This document shows positions 35,575-46,000 of a DNA stretch of 64,000 nt, piece by piece. Each line of letters opens with the position of its first letter. Position 1 is the first letter of the stretch. The stretch is from Ornithinimicrobium sufpigmenti (GTDB lineage: Bacteria; Actinomycetota; Actinomycetes; Actinomycetales; Dermatophilaceae). Position numbers and translations under genes: made by a program. The notes beneath the pieces are model-generated. The model searched no databases. It was given only the letters and a program-made list of their open reading frames with translations, and was not told the DNA's origin. The stretch covers positions 1,116,001 through 1,180,000 of the forward strand of contig NZ_CP036403.1 of NCBI RefSeq assembly GCF_004322775.1, written 5' to 3'.

Positions 35575-36980
35575 GTGAAGCTGGTGCGGGTCGAGGGCCT
35601 GCGGCCGGCGGGCTACCAGGAGGCGCTCGCCACGGCTGCGCAGCGGTATGCGCAGCTGCCCGCGGACCGGCCGGTGCGGCTGGCCAAGCGCACGAGCAAC
35701 CTCTTCCGGACCAGGACGGGCGAGGCGGAGCGGCTCGACCTCGACGACCTCCGCGGGGTCTTCGACATGGACCTCCGGGCGGCCACCCCGGCCGGCGGCG
35801 GCACCGCCCTGGTGGGCGGGCTGACCACCTACGAGCAGCTGGTCGACGAGCTGGCGCCGCAGCACCGCATACCCCTCGTCGTGCCCCAGCTGCGCACCAT
35901 CACGCTCGGGGGAGCGGTCGTGGGACTGGGCATCGAGTCCACCTCCTTCCGGCACGGGCTGCCGCACGAGTCGGTGCTGGAGGCCGACGTGCTCACGGCG
36001 TCAGGCGAGGTGGTCACCGCCACCCCGGACGGGGAGCACGCGGACCTGTTCCGGGCCCTGCCGAACTCCTACGGCACCCTGGGCTACTGCCTCGGCCTGG
36101 TCGTCGAGCTGGAGCGGACCCACCCTCATGTGCTGCTGCGGCACCTGCGCTACACAGACCTCGACGCCGCGGTGGCCGCCATCGGCGAGGTGATGACCCA
36201 CCGCGAGCACGACGGGGCGACGGTCGACTTCATCGACGGCATCACCTTCAGCGCGACCGAGAGCTACCTCACGCTGGGCCGGTGGTCCGACGGGCCGGGC
36301 GACCTGGGCGGACCGAGCGACTACACGGGCCAGCAGATCTACTACCGCTCCGTGCAGCACCGTCGGCAGGACGTGCTCACCGCCCACGACTACCTGTGGC
36401 GCTGGGACACCGACTGGTTCTGGTGCTCGCGGGCGTTCGGGGCCCAGCACCCTGTGGTGCGGCGGGTCTGGCCCAGCCGCCTGCGGCGCAGCGACGTCTA
36501 CTGGCGGATCCTCGGGGTCGAGCAGCGCTACCGCCCCCAGGCGCGCTGGCGGGCGCTGCGCGGACGGCCGCCGCAGGAGCGGGTGGTCCAGGACGTGGAG
36601 ATCCCGCTGGCCAGGACGGCCGACTTCCTTAGCTGGTTCCTGCACACGATCCCGATCGAGCCGCTCTGGCTCTGCCCCGTGCGGCTGCGCAGCGACCGGG
36701 AGTGGCCGCTGTACCCGATGCGGCCCGGCGAGGACTACGTCAACGTGGGTTTCTGGTCGGCGGTCGACATCGCCCCCGGAGCCCGCCACGGCGACGTCAA
36801 CAGGGCTATCGAGGACAAGGTGGCCGAGCTGGGGGGACACAAGGGCCTGTACTCCTCCGCCACCTACGACCAGGAGACCTTCGACCGGCTCTACGGCGGG
36901 CCGACCTACGCCGAGGTCAAGGCGCGCTACGACCCTGACGGCCGGCTGCCCACCCTCTACGACAAGGCGGTGCGGTCCCG

Positions 36981-36984
<4 letters not shown>
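35575..36984 (+). CDS. tmsA: FAD-dependent reductase for 10-methyl fatty acid synthesis
   Basis: A 469-residue FAD-linked oxidoreductase (FAD_binding_4, DprE1/sterol-reductase-like). Marks are RLAKRTSNLFRTR near the N-terminus, the flavin region GGGTALVGGLTTYEQLVDEL with VPQLRTITLGGAVVGLGIESTSFRHG, and GLYSSATYDQETFDRLYGG at the end. Its 4-base overlap with a cyclopropane-synthase-like methyltransferase is the signature tmsA/tmsB (bfaA/bfaB) pair: TmsB methylenates oleoyl chains and TmsA reduces the product to 10-methylstearate (tuberculostearate). Start is GTG 35575. Confidence 0.85.
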
Positions 36985-38381
<1,397 letters not shown>

Positions 38382-38426
38382 GCAGGAGGGCCGGGCACGG
38401 TGGAGCAGGTGAGCGCGGTCCGCGAC

Positions 38427-38456
38427 TTGGGTCGTGGGCCGTCGCGCTGGTAGATT
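38427..38456 (+). promoter_or_regulatory. Candidate rpsT promoter
   Basis: TTGGGT at 38427-38432 and TAGATT at 38451-38456, separated by 18 bases. This would give a leader of about 150 bases before the rpsT start, with no reading frame in it; the leader may contain the S20 autoregulatory site, which is a guess from other bacteria. Confidence 0.45.
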
Positions 38457-38617
38457 AGATCCTTGCGTGCGCGCTCGGTCGTGTGCGCATGCAAGCAGCA
38501 CACATGCACCACCACGCACGAGACAGCCGCCAGGGCATCCCCACGCCTCAGTCCTGTCCCGTGCGCTGTCGCCCTCACGACACCCAGACCAACGACTGAC
38601 CAGGAAAGAACTACTTC

Positions 38618-38884
38618 GTGGCAAACATCAAGTCCCAGATCAAGCGCGTCAAGACCAACGCCAAGCGCACCGAGCGCAACCGGGCTCACAAGTCCGAGCT
38701 GCGCACCTTCGTCCGCAAGTTCCGCGAGGCCGCGGACAGCGGTGACGTCGCGACGGCCGAGGAAGCGCTGAAGGTGGCCTCCAAGAAGCTGGACAAGGCC
38801 GTCTCCAAGGGCGTTCTGCACAAGAACCAGGCGGCCAACAAGAAGTCGGCCATGGCCAAGAAGTTCCACAGGATCGGCGCCTGA
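38618..38884 (+). CDS. rpsT: 30S ribosomal protein S20
   Basis: An 88-residue S20 with the expected basic helical sequence: [20 protein letters not shown] at the start and [20 protein letters not shown] at the end. It starts at GTG 38618 with CAGGAAAG upstream. It binds 16S rRNA early in 30S assembly. Confidence 0.97.
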   Translation: MANIKSQIKRVKTNAKRTERNRAHKSELRTFVRKFREAADSGDVATAEEALKVASKKLDKAVSKGVLHKNQAANKKSAMAKKFHRIGA

Positions 38885-38934
38885 GCCGCAGATCGACGAG
38901 CCTTCGGCAGCCGGGCGTCCGTTCCCCACATCGA

Positions 38935-38963
38935 TTCACGGGGCGGGCGCCCGCTGCTATCCT
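38935..38963 (+). promoter_or_regulatory. Candidate leuS promoter
   Basis: TTCACG at 38935-38940 and TATCCT at 38958-38963 with 17-base spacing. The spacer contains the self-complementary GCGGGCGCCCGC. Transcription would begin near 38970, only a few bases before the leader peptide ATG at 38974. Confidence 0.6.
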
Positions 38964-38973
38964 GGGCCGCACC

Positions 38974-39015
38974 ATGACGACCCGCTGCCAGCTCCTCCTT
39001 ACGCAGCCGCGCTGA
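38974..39015 (+). CDS. Leucine-rich leader peptide of leuS
   Basis: A 13-residue frame M-T-T-R-C-Q-L-L-L-T-Q-P-R with three consecutive Leu codons (CTC CTC CTT), ending at TGA 39013-39015. It lies immediately after a good promoter and immediately before two hairpins, the second with a T tract. This is the standard organisation of amino-acid attenuators: slow decoding at the Leu run, when charged leucyl-tRNA is short, would alter RNA folding and allow read-through into leuS. No obvious ribosome site precedes it, so translation may be nearly leaderless. Confidence 0.75.
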   Translation: MTTRCQLLLTQPR

Positions 39016-39035
39016 CACGCACCACCAGCGCGGCT
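39005..39035 (+). promoter_or_regulatory. Attenuator hairpin 1 (pause/anti-antiterminator type)
   Basis: AGCCGCGCTG at 39005-39014 pairs perfectly with CAGCGCGGCT at 39026-39035, with an 11-base loop. The left arm overlaps the leader stop codon, so ribosome position would control whether it forms. Confidence 0.65.
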
Positions 39036-39037
39036 GA

Positions 39038-39062
39038 CCCCTCCTGAGCGAGGGGCTTTTTT
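39038..39062 (+). terminator. Intrinsic terminator in the leuS leader
   Basis: CCCCTC at 39038-39043 pairs with GAGGGG at 39050-39055, followed by CTTTTTT at 39056-39062. It is one of the only true U-tract terminators in the window and sits 63 bases before the leuS start, so it must be regulated. Confidence 0.85.
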
Positions 39063-39124
39063 GTGCACCTGACGGAACAGCACGGCATACCGCAGCATCT
39101 GCAGCGACCCGAGTGAGAGAGACC

Positions 39125-42064
39125 ATGAGCGAGCGCACCGACCACCTGCCTCAGCACCGCTACACCGCCGAGCTGGCGAACCAGATCGAGGCCAGGTGGC
39201 AGGAGCGGTGGGAGACCGAGGAGACCTTCGCCTCGGCCAACCCGGCGGGCCCCTGGGCGACCCCGGACGACCCGCGGCTGGCCGAGGGCCGGGGGCACCG
39301 GTTCATCATGGACATGTTCCCCTACCCCTCCGGGACGGGCCTGCACGTCGGGCACCCGCTGGGCTTCATCGCCACCGACGTGCACGCGCGCTTCAGCCGG
39401 ACCACCGGGGCGAATGTGCTGCACACCATGGGTTTCGACGCCTTCGGCCTGCCCGCGGAGCAGTATGCCGTGCAGACCGGCCAGCACCCGCGGGTCACCA
39501 CCGAGGCCAACATGGAGGTCTACCGGCGCCAGCTGCGCCGGCTGGGGATGGGCCACGAGCGGCGGCGCAGCTTCGCCACCATCGACCCCGAGTACTACCG
39601 GTGGACGCAGTGGATCTTCACCCAGATCTTCGAGTCCTGGTACGACCCCGAGGCGCCGCCCCGGGAGGGCTCGGGCCAGGTCACGCCGGGCCGGGCACGG
39701 CCGATCAGCGAGCTGGTCGCGCAGTTCGCGGCCGGTGAGCGCCCGACCACCACCGGGCAGGCCTGGGCGCAGATGAGCGCCGTCGAGCAGGCCGCCGAGC
39801 TGGACCACTACCGCCTGGTCTACCTGTCCCAGGCACCGGTCAACTGGTGCCCGGGCCTGGGCACCGTGCTGGCCAACGAGGAGGTCACCGCCGACGGCAA
39901 GTCCGAGCGCGGCGACTTCCCGGTCTTCAAGCGCAACCTGAGCCAGTGGATGATGCGGATCACCGCGTATGCCGACCGGCTGACCGACGACCTGGAACGG
40001 CTGGACTGGCCGGAGAAGGTCAAGCTGATCCAGCGGCACTGGATCGGCCGCTCCACCGGGGCCACGGTCCGCTTCGACGCGCCGGCCGCCCGGACCGACC
40101 ACATGGCGCCCATCCACGTCTTCACCACCCGGCCCGACACCCTGTTCGGGGCGACCTTCATGGTCGTCGCCCCCGAGCACCCGGTCCTGGAGGAGATCGT
40201 GCCGCAGGCCTGGCCGGAGGGCGCCAAGGAGGCCTGGACCGGCGGGCACCCCGACCCGCGCACGGCCGTCACGGCATACCAGAAGATGGCCTCCACCAAG
40301 AGCGACGTGGAGCGGCAGGCTGACGCCAAGACCAAGTCCGGTGTCTTCACCGGTGCGTTCGCGACCAACCCGGTCAACGGTGCGCGGATCCCGGTGTTCG
40401 TGGCGGACTACGTGCTGATGGGCTACGGCACCGGCGCGATCATGGCCGTGCCCGGGCAGGACCAGCGCGACTGGGACTTCGCGGTCGCCTACGAGCTGCC
40501 GATCATCCGCACGGTGCAGCCGACGGAGGGCTTCCCGGAGGACCAGGCGTTCACCGGCGAAGGCCCGGCGATCAACTCGGCCAACGAGGAGATCAGCCTG
40601 GACGGGCTGGACGTCGAGGAGGCCAAGGCACGGATCATCGCGTGGCTGGTGGACAAGGACCTGGGCGAGGAGACGGTGACCTACCGGCTGCGGGACTGGC
40701 TGTTCAGCCGGCAGCGCTACTGGGGCGAGCCGTTCCCGATCGTCTGGGACGAGGACGGGATCCCGCACTCGGTGCCCGACTCGATGCTGCCGGTCGAGCT
40801 GCCGGACGTGCCCGACTACAGCCCGAGCACCTACGACCCGGAGGACGCGGACAGCTCGCCCGAGGCGCCGCTGGCCCGCGCGAGCGACTGGGTCGAGGTC
40901 GAGCTGGACCTGGGCGACGGGCGGGGCACGCGGAGGTTCCGCCGCGAGACCAACACCATGCCCAACTGGGCCGGGTCGTGCTGGTACCACCTGCGCTACC
41001 AGGACCCTGCCAACGACCGGGCGCTGGTCGACCCCGAGGTCGAGCGCTACTGGACCGGCCCGCGGGCACAGACGGTGGCGGGGGCGCCGGAGGGTGCGGT
41101 CGACCCCGGTGGCGTGGACCTGTACGTCGGTGGCGTCGAGCACGCGGTGCTGCACCTGCTGTACTCCCGGTTCTGGCACAAGGTGCTGTTCGACCTGGGG
41201 CACGTCAGCAGCGAGGAACCGTTCCGGAGGCTGATCAACCAGGGGATGATCGAGGCCTGGGTCTACCGCGACGCCCGGGGCTTCCCGGTGCCGGCCGAGG
41301 AGGTCGAGCACCATGTCGAGGACGACGGCCGCACGACATACACGTGGAACGGCCAGCCGGTCACCCAGGAGTACGGGAAGATGGGCAAGTCCCTGAAGAA
41401 CGTCGTGACGCCCGACGAGATGTGCGAGCAGTACGGCGCGGACACCTTCCGGGTCTACGAGATGTCAATGGGGCCGCTGGAGCAGTACCGGCCGTGGGAG
41501 ACCCGGGCGGTCGTGGGCAGCCAGCGCTTCCTGCAACGGCTGTGGCGCAACGTGATCGACGAGGAGACCGGTGCGGTCACCGTCGTCGACGAGCCGCTGA
41601 CGCCGGAGGTGGAGAAGGCGCTGCACCGCACCATCGACGGGGTCCGCGCGGACTACCAGGCGCTGCGCACGAACACCGCCGTGGCCAAGATGATCGAGCT
41701 GAACAACCTGCTGACCAAGCTGGAGCGGGTGCCCCGCGCCGCGGTCGAGCCCCTGGTGCAGATGGTCGCTCCGGTCGCGCCGCACCTGGGCGAGGAGCTG
41801 TGGGAGCGGCTGGGTCACGCCGAGTCCCTGGCCTTCGAGCCGTTCCCCGAGGCCGATCCCGCGATGCTGGTCGACGACACGGTGACCTGCGTGGTCCAGG
41901 TCAAGGGCAAGGTCCGGGACCGGCTGGAGGTGGCGGCTGACGTCGCGGACGGCGACCTGGAGGCGCTGGCCCTGGCCAGTGCGAAGGTGCAGGCGGCGAT
42001 GAACGGCGCCCCGGTCCGTAAGGTGATCGTCCGGGCGCCCAACCTGGTCAACATCGTCGTCTGA
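39125..42064 (+). CDS. leuS: Leucyl-tRNA synthetase
   Basis: A 979-residue class-I synthetase. The HIGH motif appears as HVGHPLG near residue 74 and KMSKS as KMGKSLKN near 752. The editing domain (CP1) lies around residues 330-510, with [19 protein letters not shown] and [16 protein letters not shown]. The C-terminal anticodon-binding and [12 protein letters not shown] regions are complete. Start choice is ATG 39125 ([17 protein letters not shown]); GTG 39113 is possible. Expression is probably governed by the leader-peptide attenuator just upstream. DegV follows after 36 bases. Confidence 0.97.
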   Translation: MSERTDHLPQHRYTAELANQIEARWQERWETEETFASANPAGPWATPDDPRLAEGRGHRFIMDMFPYPSGTGLHVGHPLGFIATDVHARFSRTTGANVLHTMGFDAFGLPAEQYAVQTGQHPRVTTEANMEVYRRQLRRLGMGHERRRSFATIDPEYYRWTQWIFTQIFESWYDPEAPPREGSGQVTPGRARPISELVAQFAAGERPTTTGQAWAQMSAVEQAAELDHYRLVYLSQAPVNWCPGLGTVLANEEVTADGKSERGDFPVFKRNLSQWMMRITAYADRLTDDLERLDWPEKVKLIQRHWIGRSTGATVRFDAPAARTDHMAPIHVFTTRPDTLFGATFMVVAPEHPVLEEIVPQAWPEGAKEAWTGGHPDPRTAVTAYQKMASTKSDVERQADAKTKSGVFTGAFATNPVNGARIPVFVADYVLMGYGTGAIMAVPGQDQRDWDFAVAYELPIIRTVQPTEGFPEDQAFTGEGPAINSANEEISLDGLDVEEAKARIIAWLVDKDLGEETVTYRLRDWLFSRQRYWGEPFPIVWDEDGIPHSVPDSMLPVELPDVPDYSPSTYDPEDADSSPEAPLARASDWVEVELDLGDGRGTRRFRRETNTMPNWAGSCWYHLRYQDPANDRALVDPEVERYWTGPRAQTVAGAPEGAVDPGGVDLYVGGVEHAVLHLLYSRFWHKVLFDLGHVSSEEPFRRLINQGMIEAWVYRDARGFPVPAEEVEHHVEDDGRTTYTWNGQPVTQEYGKMGKSLKNVVTPDEMCEQYGADTFRVYEMSMGPLEQYRPWETRAVVGSQRFLQRLWRNVIDEETGAVTVVDEPLTPEVEKALHRTIDGVRADYQALRTNTAVAKMIELNNLLTKLERVPRAAVEPLVQMVAPVAPHLGEELWERLGHAESLAFEPFPEADPAMLVDDTVTCVVQVKGKVRDRLEVAADVADGDLEALALASAKVQAAMNGAPVRKVIVRAPNLVNIVV

Positions 42065-42100
42065 CCCGCCCGGGTCGTCGGAGAGCCGAAGGAGGCTGGC

Positions 42101-42964
42101 GTGAGCGTCGCGGTCGTCACCGACAGCACCTCCTGCCTCGACCCCGCACGGGTCGCGGCGTCAGCGCTGACGGTGGTGCCGCTGCACGTGCTCGTCGGCG
42201 GCCGGGGACGGCTGGCCGGGCGCGAGATCCGGCCCGGGGAGGTGGCGGAGATCCTGCGCCGGGGCAAGGAACGGGTGACCACCTCGGGCGTGGCTCCTGG
42301 TGAGTTCGCCGCCGCCTACCGGGAGGTGGCGCAGCGCACCGGGTGCGACGAGGTCGTCTCGGTGCACCTGTCCGGCGGGATCAGCGCGACGGTCGAGGCG
42401 GCGCAGATGGCGCGGGAGGAGCTGGCTGGCGAGCTCGCCGTGCACGTGGTGGACTCCGGGGTGGTGGGCATGGCGCTGGGGTATGCGGCGTGCGCCGGCG
42501 CCGCTGCGGCCGCCGACGGCGCGTCGGCGGAGGAGGTGGCGGGTGCGGTCCGTGCGCGGGCGGGGGCCGGGCGGACGTGGTTCTACGTCGACACCCTGGA
42601 GCACCTGCGCCGCGGTGGCCGGATTGGCCGGGCCCAGGCGCTGGTGGGCTCCGCCCTGGCGATCAAGCCGCTGCTGACCATCAAGGAGGGTGTGGTCGCG
42701 CCGCAGGAGCGGGTGCGGACCCGGTCCAAGGCGCTGGCGCGGCTGGTGGAGCACGCGGTCGGCGCGGTCGAGCAGGCCCAGGGGGAAGGGCTGGAGGTGG
42801 AGCTGGCGGTGCACGAGCTCAGCGCCCGCGAGGCCGGTGAGCAGCTGGCCGACCAGCTGCGGGAGCGCACCGGGGTCAGCCCGGTGGTGGTCGAGCTCGA
42901 CCCCGTGGTGGGCGTGCACACCGGCCCCGGCACCCTCGGCGTGGTCGTCTCGCCGGTGACCTGA
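42101..42964 (+). CDS. DegV family fatty-acid-binding protein
   Basis: A 287-residue DegV protein. Family motifs are VAVVTDSTSCLDP at the N-terminus, the substrate loop ERVTTSGVAPGEF, VHLSGGISATVEAAQMA, DTLEHLRRGGRIGRAQALVGS and KPLLTIKEG, then VGVHTGPGTLGVVV at the C-terminus. DegV proteins bind fatty acids; some are FakB subunits that present fatty acids to the kinase FakA, but FakA is not in this window. Start is GTG 42101. It lies in the common actinobacterial order leuS-degV-comEA-comEC. Confidence 0.92.
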   Translation: MSVAVVTDSTSCLDPARVAASALTVVPLHVLVGGRGRLAGREIRPGEVAEILRRGKERVTTSGVAPGEFAAAYREVAQRTGCDEVVSVHLSGGISATVEAAQMAREELAGELAVHVVDSGVVGMALGYAACAGAAAAADGASAEEVAGAVRARAGAGRTWFYVDTLEHLRRGGRIGRAQALVGSALAIKPLLTIKEGVVAPQERVRTRSKALARLVEHAVGAVEQAQGEGLEVELAVHELSAREAGEQLADQLRERTGVSPVVVELDPVVGVHTGPGTLGVVVSPVT

Positions 42965-43025
42965 GCCCGAGTACGGGGGACCCGCGACGTCGTACCTGAC
43001 TCCGGCCAGGTGCTCCCGCAGCGGC

Positions 43026-43091
43026 TCACCGAGTGCTGCGACTGTGCACGCCCACCCGCCCTATTGCGGGCACAGCCACGCCACTCGGTGA
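43026..43091. other. Nested inverted repeat before comEA
   Basis: TCACCGAGTG (43026-43035) pairs with CACTCGGTGA (43082-43091). Inside it CTGTG (43042-43046) pairs with CACAG (43071-43075), and inside that CCCGC (43055-43059) pairs with GCGGG (43066-43070). Together these form one long interrupted hairpin in the 237-base gap between degV and comEA. No T tract; it may be a terminator or a structured leader. Confidence 0.6.
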
Positions 43092-43201
43092 GGTCAGGTC
43101 ACGGGGTGAGGCTGTCCACACGTTCCCGCGGGGCGGGTCGTCGTCCACAGATCACGGCTCAGGACGCTCGGGAGGCGGATCGTCCTGCCTAGCGTGCGGT
43201 C

Positions 43202-44260
43202 ATGGCTCGGCCTCCCTCATTCTCCAGCCGCGTCCTCGGGCCAGCCGCTGCCGACCACGCGGGCCGGCACCGGCGTGCTCGGCTGACCCGTCCGGCCGAC
43301 GAGGACGAGGACTCCGGGCCTGAGGCGGAGGAGTCGCTCCCGTTTGAGGGCGGGACGGGTGATCGGCCGGCGGTCGACCACGGGGTCGCCGATGGCCACG
43401 TGGCAGAACCGGGCCAGGACCGCACGACCGAGCCGAAGACTGGTGACACGGGGGCCGTGGGGGTCCCTGTCTTCTCGGTGCCGGACTCGCTACGGTCGGT
43501 GGATGTTGCCGTCGGCGGCCGAGCGGTGCGCGGGCTCCTGCTCGTCGCGGTGGTGCTCCTGCTGACCCTCGGCGGACGGTGGTGGTGGGTCAGCCAGCAT
43601 GCAGTGGGCGCCCCGGTGGAGCAGGTGGTGGGCGCGGGCGCGACGTCCTCGCCCGAGCAGGAGAGCGCGGAGGACCGACAGGGCCGGACCGACCAGGACG
43701 CTCCGGAGGGTGGGGAGACGACGTCGGGTGCGGAGGGCCCGGCTGCCACAGCCGTCCTGATGGTGCACGTCGTCGGGAAGGTGCACGAACCGGGGGTGGT
43801 CGAGCTGCCACCGGGGTCCCGGGTGGTCGACGCGATCCAGGCTGCAGGTGGGCTCACCGACGCGGCCGACCCGGCGTCGCTCAACCTGGCAAGGCTCCTC
43901 GTGGACGGGGAGCAGGTATGGGTGGGTGCCCCTGGCGAGGAGCCGCCCCCAGGGCTGCAGGTCCCGTTCAGCCCACCTGCGGCCGGGGGAGGTGGCGGTC
44001 CGGGTGGCCCTGGTGCCGGTCAGCCGAGTGACGGGGCCGGTGCAGGCAGTGGCCAGGGCACGCTCCTGGTCGACCTCAACCTCGCGGACCAGGCCCTGCT
44101 CGAGGAGCTGCCCGGAGTCGGTCCCGTCACCGCGGGCAACATCCTGGCCTGGCGTGACCAGCACGGCCGGTTCACGGCGGTGGAGGAGCTGATGGAGGTC
44201 AGCGGCATCGGCGAGAAGACCTTCGAGCAGCTGCGACCCCACGTCACCGTCGGCGGTTGA
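43202..44260 (+). CDS. comEA: ComEA, DNA-binding competence protein
   Basis: A 352-residue protein with an unusually long, charged cytosolic N-terminus (about 115 residues), one TM segment (GLLLVAVVLLLTLGGRWWW), a linker rich in Glu, Gly and Ser, a SLBB domain (VVGKVHEPGVVELPPGSRVVDAI) and a C-terminal double helix-hairpin-helix (LNLADQALLEELPGVGPVTAGNIL; LMEVSGIGEKTFEQLRP). ComEA binds incoming double-stranded DNA outside the membrane and hands it to ComEC, which is the next gene 4 bases on. In this strain ComEC is broken by a prophage, so ComEA may be idle. Confidence 0.92.
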   Translation: MARPPSFSSRVLGPAAADHAGRHRRARLTRPADEDEDSGPEAEESLPFEGGTGDRPAVDHGVADGHVAEPGQDRTTEPKTGDTGAVGVPVFSVPDSLRSVDVAVGGRAVRGLLLVAVVLLLTLGGRWWWVSQHAVGAPVEQVVGAGATSSPEQESAEDRQGRTDQDAPEGGETTSGAEGPAATAVLMVHVVGKVHEPGVVELPPGSRVVDAIQAAGGLTDAADPASLNLARLLVDGEQVWVGAPGEEPPPGLQVPFSPPAAGGGGGPGGPGAGQPSDGAGAGSGQGTLLVDLNLADQALLEELPGVGPVTAGNILAWRDQHGRFTAVEELMEVSGIGEKTFEQLRPHVTVGG

Positions 44261-45169
44261 CGTCGTGCGCTCGACGACTGCGGCCCGGAGGCGTCCTGCC
44301 GCGCTCGACGGCCGGGCAGACCGATCGCCTGCGAGGGCGGGCCAGTCGGCGAGCGAGACGCTGACCGGGACACGGAACGGGACGTTGACCGGAGCGCCGA
44401 CCGGGGTGCTGGGCGGGGACGATGCGGGTGCGCAGCTGCGGGTGCTGGACCTACGCCTGCTGCTCCCGGCGCTCCTGGCCTGGGGGGTCCTGGTGGCGCT
44501 CCTGCCCAGACCGGTCGAGGCGATCGCGGTCACGTCGATCGCCTGCCTCACCGGGGCACTCGTGCTGCTGCGCCGCGCCCGGGCCTCGCGGAGGTCAGGC
44601 AGGGCCAGGCTGGTCGCGATGTCGTGCGCCGCTGTCGGGCTGGTCACCGGGGCGACGGCCCTGCACGTGGCCACCTCCGACGCCGGCCTCGTGACCAGGT
44701 GGGCGGAGCAGCGCGCCACCAGCCAGGTCGAGCTCGTCGTCACGACGGAGCCGCGGGTGGTGACCCGCGGTGATGAGCGCCAACCGTTGGTCGTGCTGGA
44801 GGCGCGCGTCTCCCGGGCACAGGCCCGGGGCCAGGTCACCACCCCGCGCACGCCGGTGGTCATCTTCGCCAGTGCCGGGCAGGGGTGGGAGGACGTGCGC
44901 TGGCGCAGCACGGTCGCCACCACCGGCAGGTGGGCGCCTGCCGAACCGGGCGAGCGGACCCGGGCCGTGCTGACGCCGCGCGGCGGGCCGTCCGTCCTGG
45001 CCGAGCCGGCCGTTCTGCTGCGCGGGGTCGACGTGGTCCGCGACCGCTTCCGGGAGGCGCTGCAGCCCCTGCCCGCCGACTCACGAGGACTGGTGCCGGG
45101 ACTGGTCATCGGCGACACGTCGCTGACCCCGCCGGACCTGACCGAGGCGATGCGGTTGACCGGGATGAC

Positions 45170-45205
45170 CCACCTGTCGGCGGTCTCGGGCAGCAACGTC
45201 GGGTC
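45170..45205. other. Prophage attachment junction (left)
   Basis: Host comEC homology ends between about 45190 and 45203, in the codons for S-G-S-N-V. The exact core cannot be defined without the right junction, which lies outside the window. The core should be duplicated there. Confidence 0.7.
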
Positions 45206-45231
45206 AGCATATGGGTCCGGACATGGCGAAA

Positions 45232-45273
45232 GACGCCCCACCCGACCTGCCGGGGCAGATCAGGTGGGGCGTC
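45232..45273 (-). terminator. Hairpin at the end of the prophage lysis region
   Basis: GACGCCCCACC (45232-45242) pairs with GGTGGGGCGTC (45263-45273), an 11-bp perfect stem. It lies after the last minus-strand phage ORF (stop at 45295) and also after the comEC breakpoint on the plus strand, so it insulates the two. Confidence 0.7.
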
Positions 45274-45294
45274 AGTCGAGGGTGCGTCAGTCGA

Positions 45295-45387
45295 TCACCA
45301 CTCCCAGGTGATGATCGCCTGCGCGGGCGCGGAGGCCAGCACGATCGCTGCGGTCAGGGTGACCGTGGTGACAATGCGTCGGGTCAT
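45295..45387 (-). CDS. 30-residue signal-peptide-like phage peptide
   Basis: M-T-R-R-I-V then a hydrophobic stretch TTVTLTAAIVLASAPAQA and the tail IITWEW. It looks like a signal peptide with an A-Q-A cleavage site, or a single TM peptide. The ribosome site GGGAGGGGG is strong and 5 bases separate it from the upstream zinc-ribbon ORF. No family recognised. Last gene of the lysis-end unit. Confidence 0.55.
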   Translation of the reverse strand: MTRRIVTTVTLTAAIVLASAPAQAIITWEW

Positions 45388-45392
45388 GAGAA

Positions 45393-45551
45393 TCACCCCC
45401 TCCCCTGGTCGTCGGGGGAGTCGTCGGAGTGGTCGGTCCACTCGGTCAGGTCGCCGCAGCCCATCGAGCAGGCGTAGCGGCGTGCGCCACACCCGGGGCA
45501 GGGCGTGATGGGGATGGCGACCTCTGCGCACTCGTGCAGCTGGTAGGTCAC
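45393..45551 (-). CDS. 52-residue zinc-ribbon-like phage protein
   Basis: Encodes MTYQLHECAEVAIPITPCPG followed by CGARRYACSMGCGDLTEW and an acidic tail. The cysteine pairs C-P-G-C and C-S-M-G-C could bind one zinc ion. Its GTG start overlaps the previous stop by 4 bases (GTGA at 45548-45551), which supports it being translated despite its size. Function unknown. Confidence 0.6.
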   Translation of the reverse strand: MTYQLHECAEVAIPITPCPGCGARRYACSMGCGDLTEWTDHSDDSPDDQGRG

Positions 45552-45709
45552 CGCTGCCACCGGGGGCGTGAGTGCTCCTGCGGGCAGGTGTCACGCCAGG
45601 CGAGACGCCCCAGCCCGATCAGTGCACGACCACCAGTGACCGCGAGCGCCAACCCGAAGATCGTGAGCGCCAGGGTCGGGTGGCCAGCCAGCGGCGTGTC
45701 GGTGTGCAC
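45548..45709 (-). CDS. 53-residue single-TM phage protein
   Basis: M-H-T-D-T-P-L-A-G-H then one TM helix TLALTIFGLALAVTGGRALI and a basic tail (RLAWRDTCPQEHSRPRWQR). It starts at GTG 45709, 3 bases after the holin stop. Its position directly after the holin suggests an antiholin or accessory lysis role; that is inference from position only. Confidence 0.55.
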   Translation of the reverse strand: MHTDTPLAGHPTLALTIFGLALAVTGGRALIGLGRLAWRDTCPQEHSRPRWQR

Positions 45710-45712
45710 GGC

Positions 45713-45994
45713 TCAGGCGTGCGGGCCCGTGGCGGGCGGCGGCGTGTAGTCGTCCGGGATGCCCTGGCTCGAGATGTTGAGGAAGGCGGCCAGGCCGGCG
45801 ATGGGTGGGGCGAGGACGGTGACGGCAGCGGTGACGATCGCGGTCGTCGGGTCGACCTCGCCGTTGACCACGGCCATGACGACGGTCGCGCTCAGGCCGG
45901 TGGAGAGGGTGCCCGCGTAGCCCTGGTAGGTGGTGCGGACGAAGGCGCGCTTGGCGGCCAGGCGGACGTGCTCGGGGATGATGCGGTTCGGCAT
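45713..45994 (-). CDS. Holin-like two-TM phage protein
   Basis: A 93-residue protein with a basic N-terminus (MPNRIIPEHVRLAAKRAFVR), an amphipathic segment, two hydrophobic segments (GTLSTGLSATVVMAVV; TAIVTAAVTVLAPPIAGLAAFL) and a short polar tail. It lies 6 bases after the endolysin stop, where holins normally sit in actinophages. Family not certain. Confidence 0.7.
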   Translation of the reverse strand: MPNRIIPEHVRLAAKRAFVRTTYQGYAGTLSTGLSATVVMAVVNGEVDPTTAIVTAAVTVLAPPIAGLAAFLNISSQGIPDDYTPPPATGPHA

Positions 45995-46000
45995 GGTGGG

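Larger units (their letters stand above)
44265..45311 (+). pseudogene. comEC: comEC, interrupted by a prophage after the SGSNV motif
   Basis: Residues 1-312 are the N-terminal part of ComEC: two TM helices in LRLLLPALLAWGVLVALLP and the following segment, then the OB-fold region (VELVVTTEPRVV, TPVVIFASAGQ, ARAVLTPRGGPSV), and finally LVPGLVIGDTSLTPPDLTEAM and the start of the Competence domain, GMTHLSAVSGSNV. There normal ComEC continues for another 400-500 residues of channel and beta-lactamase-like domain. Here it changes to unrelated sequence (GSAYGSGHGERR) and stops at 45311. The breakpoint coincides with the start of phage genes, so this is an insertion, not a deletion. The remaining part of comEC should lie at the far prophage end. 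Confidence 0.92.
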
